Source: CAZUVM01 sp964623885
GTDB lineage: Bacteria; Verrucomicrobiota; Verrucomicrobiia; Limisphaerales; UBA8199
Direction: 5' to 3'
Assembly: GCA_964623885.1 (NCBI GenBank)
Contig: CAZUVM010000069.1
Coordinates: forward strand, 1 to 33,469
Length of the DNA stretch: 33,469 nt
Below the pieces are notes generated by a model. The model had not been told where the DNA came from. It did no database searches and saw only the letters and a list, made by a program, of their open reading frames with translations. Positions 8,361-15,627 of this stretch are shown in pieces. The number at the start of each line of letters is the position of its first letter. The stretch's first letter is position 1. The position numbers and the translations under genes are program-made.

Positions 8361-9014
8361 ATGGCTGAAGCTACCGTTCTGGACCAGGTCGCCCGCGAGG
8401 GCGTCGTGCCGGTCATCGCCATCGACAAAGTCGAATGGGCGCTCCCATTGGCGGATGCGTTGCTTGAGGGCGGATTGCGCGTGATCGAAATCACATTTCG
8501 CACGGCTGCCGCTGCAGAGGTCATTCGCCGGATTTCCAAGGAACGCCCGCAATTAATCGTGGGTGCGGGCACGGTCCTGACTTTGGAGAACCTGCAAACC
8601 GCCAAATCCAGCGGCGCGGCCTTTGCCGTCGCCCCGGGGCTGAATCCGGCCATGGTAAAAGAGGCCAAGCCGCTTGGGTTGCCGTTTGTGCCTGGTGTCG
8701 CCACGCCATCGGATATCGAGGCTGGCCTGGGACTCGGATGTCGTCTGCTTAAGTTCTTTCCCGCCGAGGCACTGGGCGGCATTGGTATGCTTCAGGCGCT
8801 CTCCGCGCCTTACAAACATACCGGCGTACGTTTTATTCCGACTGGCGGCGTGAGCCCATCGAATCTCGAAAGCTATTTGAAGATAGAAACCGTTGCAGCA
8901 GTCGGGGGCAGCTGGATCGCCAAATCCGACGATTTTGCTGCGGGCAAGTGGTCCGAAATCCGCAACCGTTGCGCCGCCGCGGTCGAAGCCGTGCGCAAGG
9001 CGCGCCTGGTTTAA
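8361..9014 (+). CDS. eda: KDPG/KHG aldolase
   Basis: This 217-residue class I aldolase cleaves 2-keto-3-deoxy-6-phosphogluconate to pyruvate and glyceraldehyde 3-phosphate, the last step of the Entner-Doudoroff route; family members also act on 4-hydroxy-2-oxoglutarate. Visible motifs are EITFRT with the catalytic glutamate Glu43, GAGTVL, and GCRLLKFFPAE with the Schiff-base lysine Lys131, in positions close to those of the E. coli enzyme. Full family length. The stop is 4 bp before the start of the two-SIS gene, so the two are almost certainly translated from one mRNA. No Entner-Doudoroff dehydratase lies in the window, so it may serve sugar acids rather than gluconate. Confidence 0.93.
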   Translation: MAEATVLDQVAREGVVPVIAIDKVEWALPLADALLEGGLRVIEITFRTAAAAEVIRRISKERPQLIVGAGTVLTLENLQTAKSSGAAFAVAPGLNPAMVKEAKPLGLPFVPGVATPSDIEAGLGLGCRLLKFFPAEALGGIGMLQALSAPYKHTGVRFIPTGGVSPSNLESYLKIETVAAVGGSWIAKSDDFAAGKWSEIRNRCAAAVEAVRKARLV

Positions 9015-9018
9015 TTTC

Positions 9019-10881
9019 ATGAGCGAAACCTCCATCCGCCGTTCTGACGACTTTCTCAAGATTAGCGCCCAATTCAAACTCGGCGCGCTGACTACGGAAT
9101 CCTCGCATCCCATCACCGCCAATCTCAGCGAAACCGCCAAGGCCGATGTCGCCGCTGCGCTAGGCCAATTGTTCAACGTCGATGGCGACGTGATTCGCAA
9201 ATACAGCGAATTTGTTGCCTCCAACCGCGCCAAAGCAATCGCCCAAACCTTGCTCCTGGCATTGAGAAACGGCGGGAAGCTGTTCTTCACCGGCTGCGGG
9301 TCCACTGGTCGCCTCAGCATTCAACTTGTTTCCATCTGGCGCGATTTTTGGCAGCGTCAACGTGAACGCGGCCTGTCCTGCATGCCGTCAGCGGAAGATT
9401 TCGAGCACCGCGCGTTCGCCGTAATGGCTGGCGGCGATTACGCTTTGATCAAAGCCGTCGAAGGCTTCGAGGACTTCACCGATTTTGGCAAAAAGCAAAT
9501 CGGCGACCTTGGCATATCGAACAAAGACGTGGTTTTTGCCATTACCGAAGGCGGCGAAACCTCGTTTGTCATTGGAACGGCCTGGAAGGGGGTGGAAGTC
9601 GGCGCGAAGGTCTACTTCGTCTATAACAACCCGGACGACGTCCTCTGCGAACACGTCCAGCGCAGCCGGGAGGTCATCCAGGAACCCCGTATCGAAAAAA
9701 TCAATCTGACGACCGGCCCTATGGCCATCACCGGTTCAACCCGCATGCAAGCCACCACCATCCAGCTTGCCGTCCTGGTCACTGTCCTGGAAATGGTGCT
9801 TCGCAACCTGATGTCCGAGCTGCAACCCAACGGTCCCTGCGCCTTGCCGGGTGAAAACGTGCCCACCGACTTCCTCCACCACTTGACCGCAGCGTTTTCC
9901 ACCCTCAAATCGCCCAACCTCCTCGCTGCACTCGCCGAGTTAACCAAACTCGAAGAGTCAGTTTATCATAATTCACACAAAATCAATTACTTAGCCGACC
10001 GTTTCGGCATCGACGTCCTAACCGATACCACCGAACGTTCACCCACCTATTGCACCCCCCCCTTCCGCAAGTTCGACGACCCCTCGGCCACCGAGTCCTG
10101 GGCCTTTTTGTTTGTTCCCCATTCGGAGACCCCGCACGCATGGGAACGTATCATCAAACGCCGGCCCAAATGTGTGGAATGGAGTGAAAGCGAAGTCCGC
10201 GGCCTCGTGAGCGGCGACAAGGCAGCGCGCACTTATGAAATCGTGCGGAAGATCAGCTACTCGGAGCTCATGCGGTTCAAAGTCGGTCTTGATGGTGTAA
10301 AGCACCGGCCCTTAGGCGCGGGCGATTGCGCTGTAGCTATTGTTTCCGAACACGAGAAGAGATCACTCCTCAAGCCTGGCGGGTTTCATCGCTTACAACT
10401 CGAAGCAGCCCGTAAAGCGGGAGCGAGGATTGCCCTGATTTATTTTGGTTCTCAAGAGGCAATGCAGGAAATCCGCCAGTTTCTCACTACTTGGGCTCCT
10501 GACTGCACTGCGGTGCTGGTTCCAGTGCCCAGGACCGGATTCCTCCTCGACGGAGTGACCCGGCTTGTTGTGAAAACACTACTTAACACACTGTCTACTT
10601 GCACCATGGTCCGTCTGGGGCGGGTTATGGGGAATTATATGATCTGGGTGGTCCCGAGCAATCTCAAGCTCATCGATCGCTCAACGCGTTACATCCAGAG
10701 ATTAACGGAGCTTCCCTATGGCGAAGCCAATCGCCTTTTGTTTGAGGTGATTGAATACGTCGAACCGCGCATGAAAGCCGACCAGGCCTATCCGCCAGTT
10801 GTCGGCGTGTCCGTATTGCGGCAAAGATACAGGCTGACAAATGAGCAAGCGGAGAAGCGACTCGCGGAAGGAAAGTTGTAG
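9019..10881 (+). CDS. Two-SIS-domain protein, MurQ / glucokinase-regulatory-protein-like
   Basis: This 620-residue protein is about twice the length of the MurNAc-6-phosphate etherase MurQ and close to the vertebrate glucokinase regulatory protein. The N-terminal half carries MurQ-like blocks: FTGCGSTGRLS (91-100), AGGDYALIKAVEGFED (137-152) and TGSTRMQATTIQ. The second half ends with another MurQ-like tail (LLNTLSTCTMVRLGRVMGNY). In E. coli MurQ the catalytic residues are Glu83 and Glu114. Glu151 here matches Glu114, but the Glu83 position is Ile106. It therefore probably binds a sugar phosphate; etherase activity is doubtful, and a regulatory role is possible. I chose the ATG at 9019, 4 bp after the eda stop; the longer frame overlaps eda. 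Eda and this gene look translationally linked. Confidence 0.82.
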   Translation: MSETSIRRSDDFLKISAQFKLGALTTESSHPITANLSETAKADVAAALGQLFNVDGDVIRKYSEFVASNRAKAIAQTLLLALRNGGKLFFTGCGSTGRLSIQLVSIWRDFWQRQRERGLSCMPSAEDFEHRAFAVMAGGDYALIKAVEGFEDFTDFGKKQIGDLGISNKDVVFAITEGGETSFVIGTAWKGVEVGAKVYFVYNNPDDVLCEHVQRSREVIQEPRIEKINLTTGPMAITGSTRMQATTIQLAVLVTVLEMVLRNLMSELQPNGPCALPGENVPTDFLHHLTAAFSTLKSPNLLAALAELTKLEESVYHNSHKINYLADRFGIDVLTDTTERSPTYCTPPFRKFDDPSATESWAFLFVPHSETPHAWERIIKRRPKCVEWSESEVRGLVSGDKAARTYEIVRKISYSELMRFKVGLDGVKHRPLGAGDCAVAIVSEHEKRSLLKPGGFHRLQLEAARKAGARIALIYFGSQEAMQEIRQFLTTWAPDCTAVLVPVPRTGFLLDGVTRLVVKTLLNTLSTCTMVRLGRVMGNYMIWVVPSNLKLIDRSTRYIQRLTELPYGEANRLLFEVIEYVEPRMKADQAYPPVVGVSVLRQRYRLTNEQAEKRLAEGKL

Positions 10882-10935
10882 AACGAAAGAATTCGTGATT
10901 GCCCACAAACCTGCAATCCCTTAGCCATACAGCCC

Positions 10936-12279
10936 ATGAACTTCCGCTCGTTATCGATTCTTCTCGCCGGCACAAGTCTACTGACGTCGTGTTGCTGTTC
11001 CAGCCATTCGAACGCTTCATCGAGTAGCGCGATTCAAGCGCCGAAAGGCTTCACATCATTGTTTAACGGCCATGACCTGGTCGGATGGTGGGGCGCCGAC
11101 ACCGAGGATCCGCGCAAGTACCTGGCGCTTTCGGCCGAAGATTTTCAGAAGAAGCACGATGCCAGCCTCGAAAACATTCGACAGCATTGGCGCGTTGAGG
11201 GCGACGAATTGGTCAATGACGGCCAGGGCCTTTATCTGACTACCGATAGAAACTACGGTGACTTTGAACTACTGATCGATTACCGCACCGTGCCTTTGGC
11301 CGACAGTGGCATTTACCTGCGTGGATGTCCTCAGGTCCAGATTTGGGACTCCACCGAAAAGGATAAGTTTTCGCTCGGCGCCGATAAAGGCTCCGGCGGG
11401 TTGTGGAACAATAGTCCTGGCGCTCCCGGCAAAGATCCGTTGGTTAAAGCCGACAAGCCCTTCGGACAATGGAATCATTTCCGAGTTGTCATGGCGGGTT
11501 CACGGGTTTGGGTCTGGCTCAATGGCAAACAAACGGTGAACGGAGCCATCATGGAAAACTATTATGATCGCAAGCTGCCGGTTCCGCCAAAAGGGCCTCT
11601 CCAGCTTCAGACCCATGGTGGCGAGATTCGCTGGCGCAATTTGTTTATTCGCGAAATTGGCTCCGACGAAGCAAACAAACTGCTTCGCGGCAAGGATCCG
11701 GCCGGATTTGAATCGGTGTTCAACGGCAAAGATTTCACCGGTTGGGCCGGACCGATCGATAATTACGAGGTCAAAGACGGCGCCATCACCTGTCGCCCCA
11801 AGAAAGGTGGGACGATTTATACAAAAACCGAATACGGAGATTTTAGCGCACGCGTCGAAATCAAACTGCCGCCCGGCGGCAATAACGGATTAGCGATTCG
11901 GTATCCTGGTTCCGGTGACACGGCCTACGTCGGCATGTGCGAAAGCCAGGTGCTCGATGACAATTACGAGAAGGCAACGGGTGAAAAGATTGATCCGCGC
12001 CAGGCACATGGCTCCGCTTATGGCATGGTGGCGGCCCAGCGCGGCTACCAGCATCCCATCGGAGAGTGGAATTATGAAGAAGTCACCGTCAAAGGTTCGA
12101 CAATCAAAGTTGAACTCAACGGCACTATTATCCTCGATTGCGACCTCAGCAAAGTGACCGATTACCTGGCCGGGCACGCGCATCCCGGCAAGGACCGCAC
12201 CCGCGGTTATTTCGGTTTCGCCGGCCACAACGACCCGGTCATGTTCCGTAATATCAGTATCAAAAGGCTGGAAAGCTGA
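10936..12279 (+). CDS. Lipoprotein with two DUF1080 (3-keto-disaccharide hydrolase-type) domains
   Basis: This 447-residue protein starts with a lipoprotein signal whose lipobox is LTSC (Cys19), so it is probably membrane-anchored outside the cytoplasm. Two concanavalin-like DUF1080 domains follow, at about 37-238 and 255-445. Both open with the family signature F-x-S-[VL]-F-N-G-[HK]-D (FTSLFNGHDLVGWWG and FESVFNGKDFTGWAG). Some DUF1080 proteins hydrolyse 3-keto-glycosides; the substrate here is unknown. The gene lies 54 bp after the two-SIS gene and may belong to the same transcript. Its stop is 4 bp before the FNR-type box of the next unit, which marks a transcription boundary. Confidence 0.85.
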   Translation: MNFRSLSILLAGTSLLTSCCCSSHSNASSSSAIQAPKGFTSLFNGHDLVGWWGADTEDPRKYLALSAEDFQKKHDASLENIRQHWRVEGDELVNDGQGLYLTTDRNYGDFELLIDYRTVPLADSGIYLRGCPQVQIWDSTEKDKFSLGADKGSGGLWNNSPGAPGKDPLVKADKPFGQWNHFRVVMAGSRVWVWLNGKQTVNGAIMENYYDRKLPVPPKGPLQLQTHGGEIRWRNLFIREIGSDEANKLLRGKDPAGFESVFNGKDFTGWAGPIDNYEVKDGAITCRPKKGGTIYTKTEYGDFSARVEIKLPPGGNNGLAIRYPGSGDTAYVGMCESQVLDDNYEKATGEKIDPRQAHGSAYGMVAAQRGYQHPIGEWNYEEVTVKGSTIKVELNGTIILDCDLSKVTDYLAGHAHPGKDRTRGYFGFAGHNDPVMFRNISIKRLES

Positions 12280-12283
12280 TTTA

Positions 12284-12325
12284 TTGACCTGCATCAAGGC
12301 GGAGATGGGGTGCGCGGCTTAGGTT
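12284..12325 (+). promoter_or_regulatory. FNR/DNR-type class II promoter in front of the cupin gene
   Basis: The box TTGAC-CTGC-ATCAA occupies 12284-12297, one base off the FNR consensus TTGAT-N4-ATCAA. Exactly 22 bp later is TAGGTT (12320-12325), fitting TAnnnT as a -10 element. This is the class II FNR geometry (box centred at -41.5) and predicts a transcript starting at about 12332, which is the A of the cupin ATG, so the message may be leaderless. The arrangement is seen directly; the regulator is inferred and no crp/fnr-family gene is in the window. Confidence 0.7.
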
Positions 12326-12331
12326 GTTCGC

Positions 12332-12673
12332 ATGAGTGAACAACCGCTGATTGACAGCCGCCAGGAAAAGGTTGTTGCGCTGGCCGAGGAGACCCAATTT
12401 GCTCCGAATGGGATCGTGAGTCGCACGCTGCTGCGGACACCGGCCGCCCGCGTCGTTTTGTTCGGCTTCTCCGAAGGCCAGGAACTCACCGAGCACACCT
12501 CTACTCAGCAGGCGATTGTCCAAATCCTCTGGGGTGAATGCAAGTTTTCACTTTCAGGACAGCCGCACAATTTGAAGGCTGGGGATCTGGTTTATATGCC
12601 GGCCAACGCGCCCCATGCGCTCAAGGCTACCAAACAGTTCTCGATGCTGCTGACCCTCCTGAAGCCCGCGTAA
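12332..12673 (+). CDS. Small cupin-domain protein
   Basis: This 113-residue single-domain cupin has recognisable motif remnants: EGQELTEHTSTQQAIVQILWG for the first cupin motif and LKAGDLVYMPANAPHALKA for the second, with His54-type and His94-type metal ligand positions (EH in the first, PHALKA in the second). The number of metal ligands is reduced compared with classical cupins, so metal binding is uncertain. Small cupins of this kind often sense or bind small molecules. It is the first gene of the DUF2249 cluster, and the FNR-type box described at 12284 sits immediately upstream. The stop is 32 bp before the second box. Confidence 0.85.
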   Translation: MSEQPLIDSRQEKVVALAEETQFAPNGIVSRTLLRTPAARVVLFGFSEGQELTEHTSTQQAIVQILWGECKFSLSGQPHNLKAGDLVYMPANAPHALKATKQFSMLLTLLKPA

Positions 12674-12704
12674 ATGTGCAAAGAAAACCGCTTTCAACAA
12701 AACT

Positions 12705-12746
12705 TTGACCAGAATCAAAGCCTGTAATCCTCAACGAGTCTACTGT
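12705..12746 (+). promoter_or_regulatory. Second FNR/DNR-type class II promoter, before the tandem DUF2249 gene
   Basis: The box TTGAC-CAGA-ATCAA occupies 12705-12718 and has the same half-sites as the box before the cupin gene. TACTGT (12741-12746) follows at exactly 22 bp and again fits TAnnnT. The predicted transcription start is about 12753, 3 nt before the ATG at 12756. The repeat of half-site sequence and spacing makes chance unlikely. It argues for the 12756 start over 12747, since the 12747 ATG would lie upstream of the predicted +1. Confidence 0.7.
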
Positions 12747-12755
12747 ATGGCCGTG

Positions 12756-13271
12756 ATGAACAAAAAAGTGGCAATCGTCGATGTGCGTGAAGACATTCGT
12801 TCCGGGCGGGAACCGTTTTCGAAGATCATGCAAGCGGCCCTGGGGCTCGAGGACGATCAGGATTTGCTTCTGATCGCGCCATTCGAACCGGCACCGCTCT
12901 TTGCAGTCCTAGGCCAAAGAGGGTTCTCGCATGAATCGAATGTTTTGGCTAATGGTGACTATGAAGTGAGGTTTTTTCGAGGCTCGCCGTCGGAAAGTGC
13001 GAATGACGAGTCGCCAGCCAGACCCGCAGGCGGGACTGCCGAGCCCTGTGTCGAGTCGGAGTTGGAGGTTGACGCGCGTGGACTCGAACCACCTCAACCA
13101 CTCGTAAAAATCCTCGAAGCCCTGGCCACACTGCCTCAAGGGAAAAGTCTCAGGGCGCACACCGATCGTCGACCGATGCATCTTTACGCCCAATTGGAGT
13201 CCCGCGGCTTCATTGCCGAAACCAAAGAACAGGACGATGGGAGTTTCATCACTTATGTCAGCCGTCGTTGA
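12756..13271 (+). CDS. Tandem DUF2249 domain protein
   Basis: This 171-residue protein has two DUF2249 domains, at about 6-75 and 103-170, joined by a Glu/Pro/Ala-rich linker. Domain 1 shows IVDVREDIRSGREPFSKIM and APFEPAPLFAVLGQRGF. Domain 2 shows VDARGLEPPQPLVKILEAL, DRRPMHLYAQLESRGF and a closing beta strand. DUF2249 has a TusA-like fold by family resemblance and no assigned reaction; it is often found with nitric oxide or anaerobic respiration genes. Start choice: ATG 12756 (MNKKVAIVDV) is preferred because of the promoter geometry upstream; ATG 12747 would add three residues. Its 3' end overlaps the next gene by 17 bp, indicating translational coupling. Confidence 0.85.
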   Translation: MNKKVAIVDVREDIRSGREPFSKIMQAALGLEDDQDLLLIAPFEPAPLFAVLGQRGFSHESNVLANGDYEVRFFRGSPSESANDESPARPAGGTAEPCVESELEVDARGLEPPQPLVKILEALATLPQGKSLRAHTDRRPMHLYAQLESRGFIAETKEQDDGSFITYVSRR

Positions 13272-14754
13272 AAGCAATCATGGAGCATGGCCTGCCGCCG
13301 CGGCGGCGGTTAGGCCTGTTGCCGGACAGAGCGTGCCGGCCCGTGCCCCCCCTGCCAGCGCTATGGGTCTGTCTGTGCCTCCCACGTCGGTGCTGCTCCC
13401 GCTGCGCTTCATGATGACTGGGATACTGGCTTTGGTTTTGGGCGTCGCCGCGTTAGTGGCCCGGCCCGATCTCCTGGCGACCTACCACTACAATCAGTAC
13501 GTTATCGCGATCACGCATCTCCTCGTACTGGGCTGGATTTGCACGATTGTCATGGGAGCTATGTACCAGCTTGTGCCTGTGGCGCTGGAAACGAAGCTCT
13601 ATAGTGAACGGCTCGCGCGCTGGCAATTCGTCTGCCATACGGTCGGCTTCGGCGGGATGGTCTGGATGTTCTGGAAGTCGGACCTTAAACAGGTTGGCCA
13701 TTTTGGTTCACTGTTCGCTTTGGGCGTCGGCCTGTTTGTTTACAACATATTCCGCACACTATTGCGAGTGCCACGCTGGAATTTGATTGCCACTGCGGTG
13801 ACCGCAGCTCTGGGCTGGCTGTCGTTCGCAATTATCGCTGGGCTCACAATTGCGGCGGGAAAATGCAGCTACGACTCGGCCGAAGCGGTGTCAACAGGCA
13901 CGGGAGCATTGGTGCATGGACTTCAGGCTACGGCCAGGTGGGTGACCCGATTCGATCAACTCGGAGCAATGCATGCTCACGCCCACCTCGGCACTGTGGG
14001 TGTTTATCTCATGCTGATTGTCGGAATCTCCTACAAACTGATCCCGATGTTTACGTTGAGCGAGGTGCAAAATCGCCTCCGAGCCGGATTATCGATTCTT
14101 CTGCTGAACCTCGGATTGCTCGGAGCGTTTTTCACTATCCTTTCGCGGAGCCCGTTGAAATGGGTTTGCGCTCTGGTACTTGTGGCAGCCCTCGGATTTT
14201 ATGGTTTTGAGATTCGCGCCATTCTCCGCGCACGTCGGCGGCGGGCGTTGGATTGGGGTATTAAATACTTTCTTACCGCGCTGGCGTGGCTCGGCGTTTT
14301 GTGTCCCCTGGGCCTTGTGTTGGCTTGGCCGCGCCTGCCGTTCACGGCCTTTACCGGGCAACTCGAGAACCTTTACGGATTTCTCGGAATCGTCGGTGTC
14401 ATCTCGCTCGCGATCATCGGCATGCTTTACAAGATCGTCCCTTTTCTGGTTTGGTACCGAACCTACAGCCGGCGCATCGGAATCGAGAAAGTCCCTTCAC
14501 TCAGCGACCTCTATTCGGCCTATTGGCAAAAGGTCGGTTATTGGACCTGGCTTGTCGGCGTGCTGGGCAACAGTGTGGGCATTCTGCTAGGAAATAATCT
14601 TATTGTGCGTGGCAGCTCCGCGCTGCTCGCCGCAAGCCTGCTAACACTTGGGATTAATCTCGTAAGCATGCTGGGCCATCTGTTCCGGCCCAAGGTAGCG
14701 CCATTGATTTCAAAGCCCGTCCTGCCAGCACTCGAAAGCAAGCCTGCCGCCTAA
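13255..14754 (+). CDS. Polytopic heme-copper-oxidase/NnrS-like membrane protein
   Basis: This 499-residue protein has about 12 membrane segments. Three related segments recur: ITHLLVLGW...MGAMYQLVP (about 86-108), HAHAHLGTVGVY...GISYKLIP (240-264) and YGFLGIVGV...IGMLYKIVP (374-396). Histidines His88, His240, His242 and His244 lie in the first two and are candidate heme or metal ligands. This threefold pattern fits the pseudo-threefold fold of heme-copper oxidase subunit I, but the canonical active-site set (HPEVY-type and HH motifs) is not seen, so it is probably a relative rather than a standard oxidase. The start at 13255 has GGGAG at 13239-13243, 11 nt upstream, and overlaps the DUF2249 gene by 17 bp. 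Nitric oxide handling or electron transfer is inferred from neighbours. Confidence 0.65.
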   Translation: MSAVVESNHGAWPAAAAAVRPVAGQSVPARAPPASAMGLSVPPTSVLLPLRFMMTGILALVLGVAALVARPDLLATYHYNQYVIAITHLLVLGWICTIVMGAMYQLVPVALETKLYSERLARWQFVCHTVGFGGMVWMFWKSDLKQVGHFGSLFALGVGLFVYNIFRTLLRVPRWNLIATAVTAALGWLSFAIIAGLTIAAGKCSYDSAEAVSTGTGALVHGLQATARWVTRFDQLGAMHAHAHLGTVGVYLMLIVGISYKLIPMFTLSEVQNRLRAGLSILLLNLGLLGAFFTILSRSPLKWVCALVLVAALGFYGFEIRAILRARRRRALDWGIKYFLTALAWLGVLCPLGLVLAWPRLPFTAFTGQLENLYGFLGIVGVISLAIIGMLYKIVPFLVWYRTYSRRIGIEKVPSLSDLYSAYWQKVGYWTWLVGVLGNSVGILLGNNLIVRGSSALLAASLLTLGINLVSMLGHLFRPKVAPLISKPVLPALESKPAA

Positions 14755-14781
14755 CCGGAAACATCGCATAGTATAGTATTT

Positions 14782-15099
14782 ATGAACGCTGCTCCCCTAT
14801 CTGAAGCTCTGGTTCTCGAAACGCTGCGCCAGGTCAACGACCCCGAAATCGATTGCAACATCGTCGATCTCGGCCTCATCTACGGCATTGCCGTTCAAGG
14901 CTCGAGTGTGAAAGTTCAAATGACGTTGACGACCCAGGGTTGCCCGATGCACGAGAGCATCGCCTGGGGCGTAAAAAGCGCGCTGCTGAACCTGGAAGGC
15001 GTCCAGGCCGCCGACGTCGACATCGTTTGGGATCCGCCGTGGCATCCGGCAATGATGACCGAGGCCGGCCGAGCCAAAGTTGGCCTGGTCGGCAGTTGA
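14782..15099 (+). CDS. DUF59 / MIP18-family metal-sulfur cluster protein
   Basis: This 105-residue protein is a typical DUF59 domain (PF01883): NDPEIDCNIVDLGLIYGI near the N-terminus, then MTLTTQGCPMHESI with Cys54, and VDIVWDPPWHPAMMTEAGR at the end. Members (PaaD, SufT, MIP18) assist iron-sulfur cluster assembly on client proteins. Its presence beside the membrane protein suggests it matures a cluster-containing partner; this is inference. TATAGT at 14772-14777 lies just upstream of the ATG, so an internal promoter is possible. The 27-bp gap after the membrane protein otherwise suits one operon. Confidence 0.9.
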   Translation: MNAAPLSEALVLETLRQVNDPEIDCNIVDLGLIYGIAVQGSSVKVQMTLTTQGCPMHESIAWGVKSALLNLEGVQAADVDIVWDPPWHPAMMTEAGRAKVGLVGS

Positions 15100-15125
15100 A
15101 ATCAAAACCATCTCATTCTGAATTT

Positions 15126-15431
15126 ATGCAAAAACAAACCGAATCCACCATTACCAACGACAAAGTCCTGGACGTGCGTCCAATCCCGTGCTCGACCAAG
15201 CATGGGTTGATTATCAGAACCTGGTTCAATTTGCCGCTCGGCGATTTCTTTGTTCTGTTGAACGACCACGACCCGGTTCCGCTGCGTTACCAGTTTGAAG
15301 CGGAATTCGGTCGGGCATTCACGTGGGAATACCTCGAGCGGGGACCACAGGATTTTCGAGTGAAGATCAGCAAGGTAGCCGAGGTGCAACCTGTTGAGCT
15401 CATCAGTCCTTGCGGCGGCTCACACCGGTGA
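15126..15431 (+). CDS. Single DUF2249 domain protein
   Basis: This 101-residue protein is a one-domain relative of the tandem DUF2249 protein: DVRPIPCSTKHGLIIRTWFN, LLNDHDPVPLRYQFEAEF and FTWEYLERGPQDFRVKISK are family features, including the Asn-Asp-His-Asp-Pro stretch typical of the family. Cys22 lies where TusA-like proteins often carry a functional residue, although family equivalence is not proven. It is the last gene of the cluster, 26 bp after the DUF59 gene, and is followed by hairpin repeat copy 3. Start: ATG 15126, the first Met with the domain in frame; upstream sequence in this frame is the shadow of the DUF59 gene. Confidence 0.85.
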   Translation: MQKQTESTITNDKVLDVRPIPCSTKHGLIIRTWFNLPLGDFFVLLNDHDPVPLRYQFEAEFGRAFTWEYLERGPQDFRVKISKVAEVQPVELISPCGGSHR

Positions 15432-15481
15432 CCCCTTGAGCGATCGTATTTCGACGCAACGGTCGAACGTACGGCGGCACT

Positions 15482-15608
15482 GTAGCGCAGGCCTCCGAGC
15501 CTGCCGTATCGCCGACCTCCGAGTCGGCTAGTGGTGCTCCACGCGCCTGCTTCGAGCGTTAGCAGGCTAAGAAGCCTGCGATACAGCGGGCTCGGAGGCC
15601 TGCGCCAC
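15482..15608 (+). repeat. Four-hairpin dispersed element, copy 3
   Basis: 127 bp in direct orientation, from GTAGCG to GCCAC. The left half has the GCAGGC and GCCGAC hairpins with loop CTCCGA separated by CGTATC. The right half has the GCAGGC hairpin, GATACA and an outer hairpin whose left stem is GCGGGC, still pairable through a G-U wobble. It lies between the convergent DUF2249 and glucanotransferase genes, close to both stops, so it could also serve both as a 3' end structure. Confidence 0.85.
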
Positions 15609-15627
15609 TTCCCTGCAAATATCCAGG

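Noticed and set aside
8553..9320. A 255-codon minus-strand frame across eda and the two-SIS gene
   Set aside because: It crosses the junction of two genes with visible active-site motifs; shadow of their codon bias.
14772..14777. TATAGT before the DUF59 gene as a firm promoter
   Set aside because: No matching -35 or FNR-type box lies at the right distance, so it is only mentioned as a possibility.
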